From contig CP128386.1 in NCBI GenBank assembly GCA_030345135.1, positions 7,177,001 through 7,241,000 on the forward strand: a stretch of DNA of 64,000 nt, read 5' to 3'. The DNA comes from Chitinophagaceae bacterium DXS. GTDB lineage: Bacteria; Bacteroidota; Bacteroidia; Chitinophagales; Chitinophagaceae. The translations under genes and the position numbers were made by a program. Below, one piece after another: positions 24,788 to 33,464 of this stretch (position 1 is its first letter; every line of letters starts with the position of its first letter). Below the pieces are notes generated by a model. That model ran no database searches. It was given only the letters and a program-made list of their open reading frames with translations, and was not told the origin of the DNA.

Positions 24788-25936
24788 ATGAAGATCTTTT
24801 ACAAAAACCTAAACGCTTTGCGCTTTTTTGCGGCTTCCCTTGTTATTATCCATCACACAGAGCAATTGAAAGACGCAAATGGTCTCCCGAGTATTTATAG
24901 GACAAAAATGATTTCACACTTTGGCAAACTTGGAGTGTGCTTGTTCTTTGTCCTCAGTGGATTCTTAATCACTTCGCTGCTGGTGGCCGAAAAGAAAACA
25001 TTTAAGAACATATCGCTCAAAAGCTTTTATATGAGGCGCGTCCTTCGTATCTGGCCGCTGTACTTTCTTATCGTTGTGCCGTCTCTTTTTATACTACCGT
25101 TATTCCCCGCAATCAACATTCCTGGTCAAGACTGGATCAATCCATACAGCAATTTGTTGTTTAATTCCTTGCTCATGTTGTTGATTGTTCCAAATGTGCA
25201 GGTAGCTATGTTTGGTCAAATACCTTATGCGGCGCAAAGCTGGTCCATCGGAGTAGAAGAACAGTTTTATCTGTTCTGGCCGCTACTCGTTCACAAATCA
25301 AGAACGAGGCGGATCCTGCGTAATACTATCTGGGCATTACTGATCAGTTTTATACTTACACGTATCGGCTGTTTAGAAGCTTACAGTCTTACCGGTAATA
25401 ATTTCTTTAAGGTACTTAATATCTTTCTTGCTGATAGGTTTCAGATAGACTCTTTAATGATAGGCAGTTTGTTTGCCTTGATTACAGGCGAAAGGGCAAA
25501 AGCGTTTTTAACATCAAAGCCGGTTCAAATAATTTGTTGCCTCGCAGCAGGTTACTTCATAACTCATGGACTGTTCTTTTTTGGCTTTTATTACGAGGTA
25601 TATGCCTCCGTTTTTGGCATTTTGATCTTTAGCTTAGTCAGTGAGAAGTCAATTTTTAATTTGGAGTTTAAACCGCTTGCTTACTTGGGTAAGATTTCCT
25701 ACGGTATGTATATGCTTCATTACCTGGTGATCAATCTTGTAATAAAATTCGTTTCGCAGAAATCCGTTGTGATTTATGCAGCAGGATTTGCCGGAACAAT
25801 CACCTTAGCTCATTTATCGTTCCGGTATTTTGAAGGCTATTTCTTGAATTTGAAAAGGAGTTATGAGCTTGCAAAGAGACAGCCGGCTTTGTCAAATTGG
25901 AGAGTAGCAACAGCACCGGTACCAATTGCTATTTAG
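24788..25936 (+). CDS. Membrane O-acyltransferase (acyltransferase 3 family)
   Basis: 382 residues, about ten transmembrane helices. Family motifs are present: LNALRFFAASLVIIHH at the N-terminus (with the essential His pair about residue 20-21), a first-loop RRVLRIWPLYF, WSIGVEEQFYLFWP (about 154-167) and the C-terminal ISYGMYMLHY helix. Members transfer acetyl or other acyl groups from the cytoplasm to surface polysaccharide, for instance O-antigen. Prophages often carry such genes as lysogenic-conversion factors that change the phage receptor and block superinfection. Here it is the last gene before the integrase, with its own upstream and downstream terminators. The acceptor sugar cannot be predicted. 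Confidence 0.9.
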   Translation: MKIFYKNLNALRFFAASLVIIHHTEQLKDANGLPSIYRTKMISHFGKLGVCLFFVLSGFLITSLLVAEKKTFKNISLKSFYMRRVLRIWPLYFLIVVPSLFILPLFPAINIPGQDWINPYSNLLFNSLLMLLIVPNVQVAMFGQIPYAAQSWSIGVEEQFYLFWPLLVHKSRTRRILRNTIWALLISFILTRIGCLEAYSLTGNNFFKVLNIFLADRFQIDSLMIGSLFALITGERAKAFLTSKPVQIICCLAAGYFITHGLFFFGFYYEVYASVFGILIFSLVSEKSIFNLEFKPLAYLGKISYGMYMLHYLVINLVIKFVSQKSVVIYAAGFAGTITLAHLSFRYFEGYFLNLKRSYELAKRQPALSNWRVATAPVPIAI

Positions 25937-25951
25937 TAATTGGTACCGGTG
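25914..25951. terminator. Long inverted repeat between converging genes
   Basis: CACCGGTACCAATT/AATTGGTACCGGTG, a perfect 14-bp inverted repeat with a 10-nt loop. The left arm lies inside the last codons of the acyltransferase and the loop contains its stop. There is no T-tract, but the place between converging genes argues for a bidirectional transcription barrier. Confidence 0.6.
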
Positions 25952-25960
25952 ATCATCATG

Positions 25961-27109
25961 TTATAGCTGGTTCCATTTTTGCATGTCGGCGTCGAGTGAT
26001 TTGTTTTTAATATGGTAGTATATTTCCGTACTTCTTTTGTCTTTATGGCCCAGCAGTCGTTGTGCGCGTTCGATCGGTACGCCAAGCTCGGCTAAAGTTG
26101 CGCCGAATGTGTGTCTGCCGGTGTGTGCTGTAAGGTCAATCTTTATTCCTGCCAATGTCGCAAGGACTTTTGTATAGCTGTTGAAATCTTTGTTACTGAT
26201 TTTTAGCTCATTATCCTTTATGTAGTTTACGATTGTTTTTAGGCGATCGTGCATGTACAGATTTACTGTAGTGCTGAATTTCTGGGTTTCAATAACGATT
26301 CTTTCATCATTTACAACGTGTTCGTCATAATTGAAGAAAACTGTTGCATCTTGAAATCGTAAGCCAGTATAGCACATGAAAAGGTAGTATATGCCTACTA
26401 TTCGCAAGCGGTCTGGGATGTCGGTTTGTAAGATTTTGTATATCTTATCGCATTCTGATATGTCAATAAAATCCCTTTGCCCTTGTATATATTTGCCTCG
26501 ATCAAACTCACTAAACGGATTTTTCTTAATATAGCCACCCATTCTGACCGCATCGTTGATCATAGTATTCATCCATTTGAATGTTTTCCAGACAGTGTTT
26601 TCCTTGTTCTTTCTGACAGAAGTCATCCAAATCTTATACCTGGACAGAAAATCATAATTTATATCTGCGAAATATACCTCCGGTTGAAACTCTTGTAATT
26701 TGTTGACTTCACTCAGGTATATGCGTTTTGTCTCTGCCTGCTTTTCGCCGATGTACTTCTGCGGGATGTGTTCCCGGCAGTACTTGATAAAATCCTTGCT
26801 ACCGTCTGCGCCTCTCAGCAGCACTTTGATGGTGTTTTTACTAATAGCCTCATCTTCGAATTGCGAAAGGAGAATTTTTGAATTGATCTCAGTTACGGTT
26901 TTAGAGATAAGTGCGTTTATTAGTATGGCATTCGGGCAGCTCTTCTTTACTTCTTTGGTCGCCTCGTTCCAGTGTTGCGGATCTATTTTTTGCCCAAGGT
27001 TTTCAGTGAGTACGGTTTTGCCTTTAAAATACACCCGTAAAATAATAGAACATTTACCCGATTTGTCAACTCTGTGACGCTGGATTGTTGGTACGATAGA
27101 CACCCCCAT
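25961..27109 (-). CDS. Tyrosine recombinase (prophage integrase)
   Basis: 382 residues. Three parts: an N-terminal arm-binding domain of the Bacteroidota type (about 1-95), a SAM-like core-binding domain (about 105-205) and the catalytic domain (about 215-382). Catalytic residues are visible: Arg in CYTGLRFQD, His-x-x-Arg in TAHTGRHTFG, His in LLGHKDKR and Tyr near 364 in TEIYYHI. All are intact, so the enzyme should be active. It is transcribed away from the right end of the prophage and its 5' end is followed by three tandem repeats and a candidate att site, the usual arrangement for an integrase next to its attachment site. No excisionase was recognised nearby. Confidence 0.93.
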   Translation of the reverse strand: MGVSIVPTIQRHRVDKSGKCSIILRVYFKGKTVLTENLGQKIDPQHWNEATKEVKKSCPNAILINALISKTVTEINSKILLSQFEDEAISKNTIKVLLRGADGSKDFIKYCREHIPQKYIGEKQAETKRIYLSEVNKLQEFQPEVYFADINYDFLSRYKIWMTSVRKNKENTVWKTFKWMNTMINDAVRMGGYIKKNPFSEFDRGKYIQGQRDFIDISECDKIYKILQTDIPDRLRIVGIYYLFMCYTGLRFQDATVFFNYDEHVVNDERIVIETQKFSTTVNLYMHDRLKTIVNYIKDNELKISNKDFNSYTKVLATLAGIKIDLTAHTGRHTFGATLAELGVPIERAQRLLGHKDKRSTEIYYHIKNKSLDADMQKWNQL

Positions 27110-27134
27110 GATTAATTTTTTTAGGTTTAAAAAA

Positions 27135-27169
27135 TGTTGCGGTGATGTTGCGGTAAATGTTGCGGTAAA
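27135..27169. repeat. Three tandem TGTTGCGGTRA repeats upstream of the integrase
   Basis: TGTTGCGGTGA, TGTTGCGGTAAA and TGTTGCGGTAAA follow each other at 27135, 27146 and 27158 (period 11-12 bp). A fourth TGTTGCGGTAA is at 27356. Iterated short repeats beside an integrase gene are typical of arm-type recombinase binding sites, and they may also regulate integrase transcription. Confidence 0.6.
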
Positions 27170-27238
27170 TATGCTCTTTATTGCAACTTAATACCTGTTG
27201 TTTCCGCTAAAAAAGTGGGGCGCTATTTCCCTGAAACG

Positions 27239-27270
27239 CAGAAAGGACGCTGAAACCAGCGTCCTTTCTG
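27239..27270. terminator. Perfect 14-bp hairpin near the prophage end
   Basis: CAGAAAGGACGCTG/CAGCGTCCTTTCTG around AAAC. On the minus strand it follows the tRNA-like fragment at 27291-27310 by 20 nt, as a tRNA terminator would. Confidence 0.7.
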
Positions 27271-27290
27271 TATTCTTAGAATCTTTGAAG

Positions 27291-27310
27291 TGGTGACCTC
27301 GTCAGGATTC
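27291..27310 (-). other. tRNA 3'-end fragment, possible integration scar
   Basis: Read on the minus strand the sequence GAATCCTGACGAGGTCACCA has the form of a tRNA 3' end: part of the T-loop/T-stem, a 7-nt acceptor strand (CGAGGTC preceded by CTGA) and ACCA. No 5' part of a tRNA is found on its right (27311 onward), so this is not a functional tRNA. Such fragments usually mark tyrosine-recombinase attachment sites. Its orientation is opposite to that expected for the simple attR of this prophage, so an older integration or rearrangement may be involved. Confidence 0.5.
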
Positions 27311-27347
27311 AGAAATAACGCCTAATTAATTCAAAATCAATATGTTT

Positions 27348-29855
27348 TTATAAAGTGTTGCGGTAATCGCAACTGTTATTTTGTTTTACTTCATTATTAT
27401 TTACGACCAGTGGTGTTGGTCCTGACCAGTTATAAGTTACACCGGCTGTGGTACTTGTTGCCGTCAGAAGTTGATCTGAACCTTCACACACTGGAGTCAT
27501 GGCAAGAGTCGGTACAACAGGCATTGTTCTTATACTTGCAGTGACCTGCGTGGAAGCTGAAGTGCATCCGTTAAATGTAGCCGTAACTTGATATACACCT
27601 TCAACGGCACTTGTTGCATCACTTATAGAAGGATCCTGAAGCGACGAAGTAAATGACGGTCCGACCCAATCAAATGAAGATCCTGTTAAAGATGAAGTCG
27701 CATTAAGCTGCAAAATATCTTTCTCACATGGATTATTTACAGAGGCAGTCACAACAGGATTTGGCTTCACCGTAGCTTTAACCAGGTTAGTATTGAAGCA
27801 TCCATTTGCTGCAGTTGCAACTACTGTATACCAACCATCATCAGCAGAAGTTACATTATTTATTACAGGATCTTCAGCGGTTGAAGAAAACGTAGTATTA
27901 GGACCTGTCCATTTAAAACTTGCATAGGTTCCGGCTGATACATTAGCATACAGGTTCAGCGTTTGCCCTTCACAAACTGATCCGCTTGAAGATACACTCG
28001 GTACCGCAGGCCTTGGCTTAATTGTTACATTTACTGTGCTTGAGGCAAAACAACCGGTCGCATTGTTAGTTGCTGTTAAAGTATATACAGCTGCATCAGA
28101 AAGTGATGCCTGTGCAGCAATTGTAACATTGGCGCCGGTAGCTGAGTTATTTGTTGGCCATGTCCATTGATAACTGTAGCCTGAAATTGTTGAGGCACTA
28201 AGTCCAAGGGGCATTCCTTCACAAATTGGAGAATACGGATCAATAACGGGCGATGCTGGATTCGGGTTCACTGTCACGTTCACCTTGCCATTGCTGAAAC
28301 AACCGGCCGATGATGTTGCTGTCAGAATATAATCACCACTAGAAGCAGTCACAGCATTATTAATAGTAGGATCGGCTGCAGTTGATGAAAATGCATTGGG
28401 CCCGCTCCAGAGGTAAGTTTCACCGGAGCCACTAGCTCCTGACTTTAATAATATTTGTCCATTTTGACAGAGCGTTGTAGCCTGTGCTGAAACAGCGATG
28501 ACTGGTTTCGGATTTACCGTGGCGAGAGTAGTAGCAGGCGATGAGTAGCAACCACTGAAATATGAACGAATGCTGTAAATGCCACTGTCAGATTTTTGTG
28601 CGGATGCAATGCTATATGGACTCGTAACCGTGGATGTTTGCCCGTTTGGTTTTATCCACTCAAATGTAGCTCCTGCTGTCGTTGTTGAAAAAGTAAAATT
28701 AAGAGCAGAGCCTTCGCACAAAGGCCCATTGTTGCTGATAACCGGTTGTGCAGGCGTTATATCGGTGGGGGTTACCGTGATCGGATCAGAGAATCCACTA
28801 CAGTTGTCACTTCCAAGATTGCCCGCTGACGCATACATAACGCGATAAGTAACAGGCCCGCCGCTTGCAGGCAGGGAAGGTGTAGTAAACGTGCTGCTGG
28901 CAAGACCATTCGGATTTACAACATTCACCCAGCTACCGTCGGATAATTGCTGTTGCCATTGATAATTAATACTCGTAAAAGTACCCGAAGCAACTGAAGC
29001 CGTAATATCAAAAGTGCGGGAAGCACATTCACTTGCTGTACGTGTTTTTGCAACACTTGTTAACGTTGCAGGAGGAACACAAACGCTAAATGCAACATCA
29101 TCTAATGCAAGATCATTTCCACCATTACCTGTCTGGTCATTTCGCACAACTACCTTTACTCTATCGAAACCAGTTGGCACCTGGAATGTTAATGAAACTT
29201 GCACCCAAACAAGCTGAGTCGTAGAGGCGGGATATGGCAGCAGACCAGAAAACGCACTGCTTAGAACTTCATCGGTATCCGGATTCCGCAGTTCAATTGT
29301 CAGTTTTGGCTGAATTGATCCCGAAACATGGCAAATATTGGTTGCGTAAATGGAAAAGTTACATATCATACCCGAACAAAGGTTGTCGTACACCTTTTGA
29401 TAAAAGATGTTTTGCGTCCCCTTAGAGTTCACAAGGAGCATATACCCATTATTTCCGGTATGGTCCGGCGCATGTACCCAATCGGAACTCATAGTGTACG
29501 TAGGATTTTTTCCTCCGCTTTTGGTACATGTGACCAGTGCTGAATCCGGAGTTTTGATCAGGCAATACATGCTATCTTCAACTCTTTGGTGGTATGTATT
29601 CGATCCACAAGTTTGAATGGAATTACCATCCATGAAAAAATAGTTGGTAGCGCTTCCTAATGAAGGTCCAAATAACGAAGTTCCATTACCAAAATCATCT
29701 GTTTTAAGTACGCGAAGGTTACAGGTTTGGGAGTGCACCTGCAGTGTAGCAAATAACAAAAATAGGGTAAGCAATAAGCTTACAATTTTTACTGGCACAC
29801 TCGTGCATAAAAGTATCCTATGCCGGTGTAGATTACGGTCAGCGTTTCTGAGCAT
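27348..29855 (-). pseudogene. Truncated secreted Ig-like repeat surface protein
   Basis: 835 residues remain. The ATG at 29855 puts a signal peptide (VKIVSLLLTLFLLFATLQVHSQ) close to the start; a longer frame to 29924 is unlikely. After a jelly-roll-like N-terminal part (about 25-265) come at least six Ig/PKD-like repeats of ~80 residues with recurring 'CEGxxLxLxAxxxxGxxYxWxGP' and 'GxYxxxxTxxGC' patterns, as in large adhesins of Bacteroidota. The last repeat is cut after YNWSGPTPL and continues as non-homologous residues to a stop at 27348; no type IX secretion sorting domain is present. The 3' part was thus lost or displaced, probably by prophage insertion. Confidence 0.75.
27356..27373. 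other. Candidate attachment core at the truncated host gene
   Basis: GTTGCGGTAATCGCAAC (27357-27373) is an inverted repeat with 6-bp arms (GTTGCG/CGCAAC) and a 5-bp spacer, the size of a tyrosine-recombinase crossover site. It includes a copy of the TGTTGCGGTAA repeat found upstream of the integrase and lies inside the last codons of a host gene that ends abnormally. It may therefore be the recombination junction; this is inference. Confidence 0.4.
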
Positions 29856-30309
29856 GGATATTGGATATATTGGATATTGGTATACGCTAAAAAAACGGTT
29901 TAGTACTCTTAACGTATTTAGCAAATTTATTGGTAGCGAGTCAATTGAAAAAATTAAAAGCAGTTAAATTTTACCCACACCACCAAAATTCAAAATTATC
30001 GTAATACATTTTTAAATTAATATTAGCAAATGTCAATGTCAGTGCACGATTCATTCAAAATATCGAACCGACCAACATTGACGAAAAAAGGAATTATCCA
30101 CAAGATAAATCCGGAACATATATGTATTTTTATTAATTATTTAGTTTTCTTTAAGAATTAACAGCCAACCAACGGTTTTTTAAAGTCGTTAAATTGGACT
30201 TCATCGGCAAATTCTCATTTCTAAGCCGGGCGGATTGCAATTCTTTTATTCATTGATTAAATTAGTAATGAATAGCTCATTTCATTCATACTCATACATA
30301 ATTCAGTCC
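29856..30309. other. Intergenic region between truncated adhesin and DUF2252 gene
   Basis: About 450 bp, very AT-rich from 29960 on. It contains a short TGGATATTGGATATA-type repeat at 29853-29882 and two TGTCAATGTCAGTG-like stretches near 30030, but no convincing gene, terminator or strong promoter consensus. The promoters of both divergent genes should lie here. Confidence 0.5.
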
Positions 30310-31644
30310 ATGAGGCAAGATCAGTATAAAGCAGGAAAAGAACTCAGGAAGAAGATCAGCCGCAAATCTCAGGCTGATTTCAAAAGACCGGGCAAACGGG
30401 ATACAGTATTAAATATGATCAAAGCATCGAATTACGACCGCATACCTGAACTTATCCCCATCCGCCACTTTCGTATGAGTCAGTCACCCTTCGCGTTTTA
30501 TCGCGGCACCGCTTCCCTTATGGCCTACGATCTGTTCCATCAGCCACACACCGAACAACCGGTGCAGGCGATCGGCGATTGTCACCTGATGAACTTTGGT
30601 GGATTTGCAACGCCGGAAAGAGCGATGGTAATTGATGCCAATGATTTTGACGAAACACACCCTGCTCCGTGGGAGTGGGATCTAAAACGGCTCGCTACGA
30701 GTTTCGTACTTGCAGCCAGAAACAAAAATCTTACGGAGGCTGATGCAAGGAATATTGCAACTGCTTTAACTACTTCCTACCGGCAAAATATGTTCGAGTT
30801 TGCAGATATGAACATGCTGGATCTCTGGTACATGAAGTTTGACCTGAAAATGATCAGAGATAAAGCCCGAAACAATACACTCAAAGCATTGATTGATGAA
30901 GCGCTGAAAAAAGCCAGTCAACAGACCCAGCAAAAAGTATTTTATAAGATCACTACCAACGTTCTGGGATCGTTTGAAATAACGGACCAACCGCCACTGA
31001 TCTACCATCCCATTGATGTAAAAAAGGAGCATGCAATGATTGCAATTTTCATGGAGAAATATATTGAAACGCTGCAACCTGACAGAAGATGGCTGATTAG
31101 TAATTACAAGGTGGTTGATGTTGCATTAAAAGTTGTAGGCGTGGGTAGCGTGGGCACGCGGTGCATGGTTGTACTTTTAATGAACAGCAAAGATGAGCCT
31201 TTGTTTTTACAGGTAAAAGAAGCCAGGCAAAGTGTGCTTGAGAAATATACAAGACCAAGTGCCTATGCGCATCATGGCCAAAGGGTTGTTGAAGGACAAA
31301 GGCTGGTACAGGCTGCAAGTGATATCTTTCTTGGCTGGAGCACCGGTCCGAACGGAAGAGCATTTTACTTTCGCCAGCTTCGCGATCGTAAAATAGCGCC
31401 TGATATAGATCTTTTAAATAAACAAAATCTTGCCGCTTATGCTGAAACATGCGGCAGAATGCTGGCAAGGGCTCATGCAAAAACAGGCAACCCTTCTTTG
31501 TTATGTGGCTACATGGGGAACAGCGATACGTTTGATAAGGCGATAACAGATTTTGCATCTGAATATGCTGATCAAACCGAAAAAGATTTTGAAGATTTCA
31601 TGAAAGCGATTAAAGCAGGCAAACTGCCTGTTGCTAAGGAATAA
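30310..31644 (+). CDS. DUF2252 family protein
   Basis: 444 residues from ATG 30310 (MRQDQYKAGKELRKK); starts at 30268 (ATG) or 30235 (TTG) would add residues with no family likeness. It is a soluble DUF2252 protein: characteristic segments are FYRGTASLMAYDL, GDCHLMNFGG, DANDFDETHPAPWEWDLKRL and, near the C-terminus, a second helical lobe with ARAHAKTGN. The GDxHxxN and DFD elements recall the catalytic and metal-binding loops of aminoglycoside-phosphotransferase-like kinases, so a kinase-like fold is a fair inference; substrate unknown. Monocistronic, closed by a long terminator. Confidence 0.88.
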   Translation: MRQDQYKAGKELRKKISRKSQADFKRPGKRDTVLNMIKASNYDRIPELIPIRHFRMSQSPFAFYRGTASLMAYDLFHQPHTEQPVQAIGDCHLMNFGGFATPERAMVIDANDFDETHPAPWEWDLKRLATSFVLAARNKNLTEADARNIATALTTSYRQNMFEFADMNMLDLWYMKFDLKMIRDKARNNTLKALIDEALKKASQQTQQKVFYKITTNVLGSFEITDQPPLIYHPIDVKKEHAMIAIFMEKYIETLQPDRRWLISNYKVVDVALKVVGVGSVGTRCMVVLLMNSKDEPLFLQVKEARQSVLEKYTRPSAYAHHGQRVVEGQRLVQAASDIFLGWSTGPNGRAFYFRQLRDRKIAPDIDLLNKQNLAAYAETCGRMLARAHAKTGNPSLLCGYMGNSDTFDKAITDFASEYADQTEKDFEDFMKAIKAGKLPVAKE

Positions 31645-31690
31645 ATAAACAGGCCGGCAATGTTATTTTTTTTTGCCGGCCTGTTTATTT
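31643..31690. terminator. Bidirectional terminator
   Basis: An 18-bp perfect stem AAATAAACAGGCCGGCAA with its complement (31673-31690), loop TGTTATTTTTTT. It overlaps the stop codon of the DUF2252 gene and lies 25 nt from the stop of the converging esterase gene. Confidence 0.9.
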
Positions 31691-31714
31691 TAATGTACTT
31701 GACTCTCACTGCTA

Positions 31715-32530
31715 TTAACGATGATACTGCAGCATCCACTGGTACATGTTTGGATTATAATATGTGTTGGATAAAGTGTACATATTGTTCCATCCCCCGT
31801 GCCCCCCGGTATATGGTGTAAATACTGCCAGACCAGGTGCAGATGTATTAATTACATCTGCGTAATGTTGATTATTCGCAAAATACTGATCTGCATCACC
31901 GCAATAAATCTGCACATGAACTCCTGCATTTGCAATGTATTGCAGTCCGGTTATCTGGCTATGATTCAAGTTCGTTATGCTCATTGGAACAGCAGCTGCA
32001 ATGCGGTTGGCGTTGGCCTGGTTCGCGGTTAGAAAATCCATAACAGAAGCTGCTCCCAAACTCAGTCCCGTAAGATAAATGCGTGTTGTATCCACCTTAT
32101 AATGAGAGATCATATAATTGATCACACCATTAGATGAAGAAGGTGATCGTTGACCAGCATCGCTCTGCGGACAAACAACTATCATCCCGTAAGTTTTGGA
32201 AGCCACACTAAATACAAATCGCAGACTGTCTGCCATAAATTTGGGAGGACCTAACTGCAGCATTTTGTTCAGATTGGTTCCCGGAGGGAATCCATTACAG
32301 GCGTCGGTAGAACCTTCACACAAACCATTATAGAATATCAGCAAAGGATACCGGGTTGTGTCTGATGCTTTATAATTGCATGGCAACTGCAGCCAGGCAC
32401 TGTCATTATGATACACAGTGTTATCCGTCTGAACGCTTGTTCTTATGGATAAAGGCTGAGCACATTTACAAGCTGCATACAGGGCGGCTATTATAAAAAT
32501 GGCCGTGATCATCTTATAACGGTGGTACAT
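31715..32530 (-). CDS. Secreted alpha/beta-hydrolase esterase (PHB-depolymerase-like)
   Basis: 271 residues (265 if the ATG at 32512 is used). N-terminal export signal (MITAIFIIAALYAACKC) with a cysteine that could be lipidated, although the lipobox is imperfect. The catalytic domain shows YPLLIFYNGLCEG (oxyanion region), RIYLTGLSLGAAS with the nucleophile Ser, IYCGDADQYF with a likely Asp, and TGGHGGWN with the His. This is the same hydrolase type as the C-terminal domain of the prophage tail protein (compare RIYITGLSLGSQG there). It likely hydrolyses esters of polysaccharide or phenolic substrates in the periplasm or on the surface; the exact substrate is unknown. Confidence 0.8.
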   Translation of the reverse strand: MYHRYKMITAIFIIAALYAACKCAQPLSIRTSVQTDNTVYHNDSAWLQLPCNYKASDTTRYPLLIFYNGLCEGSTDACNGFPPGTNLNKMLQLGPPKFMADSLRFVFSVASKTYGMIVVCPQSDAGQRSPSSSNGVINYMISHYKVDTTRIYLTGLSLGAASVMDFLTANQANANRIAAAVPMSITNLNHSQITGLQYIANAGVHVQIYCGDADQYFANNQHYADVINTSAPGLAVFTPYTGGHGGWNNMYTLSNTYYNPNMYQWMLQYHR

Positions 32531-32718
32531 ATCTGTCGGTTTTTACATCCAAAATAGAAGTAAATTGAGAAAAGTGCAATAGTGTATCTCACTTAAAATC
32601 CGTGAATTATCACAGTTTCTCCTTAAGAAAAAATTAATCATCGAAATGAAACTCTTTCATCAAACCGGCTATGACCCCCTCAAATACAGGCGCAGCATTG
32701 TTCTACGACTTCAAACTT

Positions 32719-32749
32719 TTTAATTAAAACATCAGATGTTTTAATTAAA
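32719..32749. promoter_or_regulatory. 31-bp operator palindrome of the GntR regulator
   Basis: Two 15-nt arms (TTTAATTAAAACATC and GATGTTTTAATTAAA) flank a single central A. The perfect symmetry, and the place 30 bp before the GntR start codon, mark it as the autoregulatory operator. A second half site ACATCAT is at 32750-32756. TACCTTTA at 32755-32762 may be the -7 box, so binding would block initiation. Confidence 0.8.
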
Positions 32750-32779
32750 CATCATACCTTTATACTTCATTGAAAGAAT

Positions 32780-33454
32780 ATGAAGCAGATGCAAGAGGCA
32801 AATAAATCTTCTAAACTTGCGGATGAAGTGGTAGTTGATCTGCAGCAGCAGATATCACTTGGAAAATACAAAGAGGGAGAGAAAATTCCCGCCGAGCCGG
32901 AACTCATGAAAACCTATGGCGTCGGCCGATCCACCATACGGGAAGCAATAAAAACATTGGCAAGCACAGGCATTCTTAAAGTACGGCAAGGTTCAGGAAC
33001 ATATATTAACGCACGTCCCTCCCATTCAGAGTCACTTGATGTGCGCCTGCGCCGATCGCGCCTAAAGGAAGTGAATGATGTTCGCTTTCTTTTGGAAAAA
33101 GAGATCATTAGACTCGCAACTTCAAACAGAACAATCAAGGACATCAAGACGATGCGCAAGGCACTGGACGACAGGACCGCCGCTTTATATAAAAACGATT
33201 ATGAAGCATGTGCTGATGCAGATATCAGATTACATACCGCGATAGCTTCGGCTTCACACAATAGTGTACTGGCTGACCTGTATAAAACTTTCACACATAC
33301 GATCCGGGATTTCTTTAATAAAAGAGGTTCCGCCGATATTTCAAAATTTGCAGCAACACATGTTTTGCACGTGCAGCTAACTGATGCTATCATTAACAAA
33401 GACGCCAAAGCCGCAACCCTTATCACTGAAACATTGCTTAAGAATAACTATTAA
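32780..33454 (+). CDS. GntR-family transcriptional regulator (FadR/FCD type)
   Basis: 224 residues. Winged helix-turn-helix at about 12-78 (KYKEGEKIPAEPELMKTYGV, then GRSTIREAIKTLASTGIL and VRQGSGTYI), followed by an all-helical FCD ligand domain (about 90-220) with the metal-binding pattern D...H...H (DADIRLHTAIASAS and HVLHVQL). FCD regulators sense organic acids or related metabolites through a bound metal. It stands 10 nt before a TauE/SafE permease gene and probably controls that operon together with itself through the palindrome at 32719. Confidence 0.92.
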   Translation: MKQMQEANKSSKLADEVVVDLQQQISLGKYKEGEKIPAEPELMKTYGVGRSTIREAIKTLASTGILKVRQGSGTYINARPSHSESLDVRLRRSRLKEVNDVRFLLEKEIIRLATSNRTIKDIKTMRKALDDRTAALYKNDYEACADADIRLHTAIASASHNSVLADLYKTFTHTIRDFFNKRGSADISKFAATHVLHVQLTDAIINKDAKAATLITETLLKNNY

Positions 33455-33464
33455 ACAGAAACGC

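Noticed and set aside
27291-27310. Functional tRNA gene
   Set aside because: Only the 3' twenty nucleotides have tRNA character; no D-arm or anticodon arm exists on either side.
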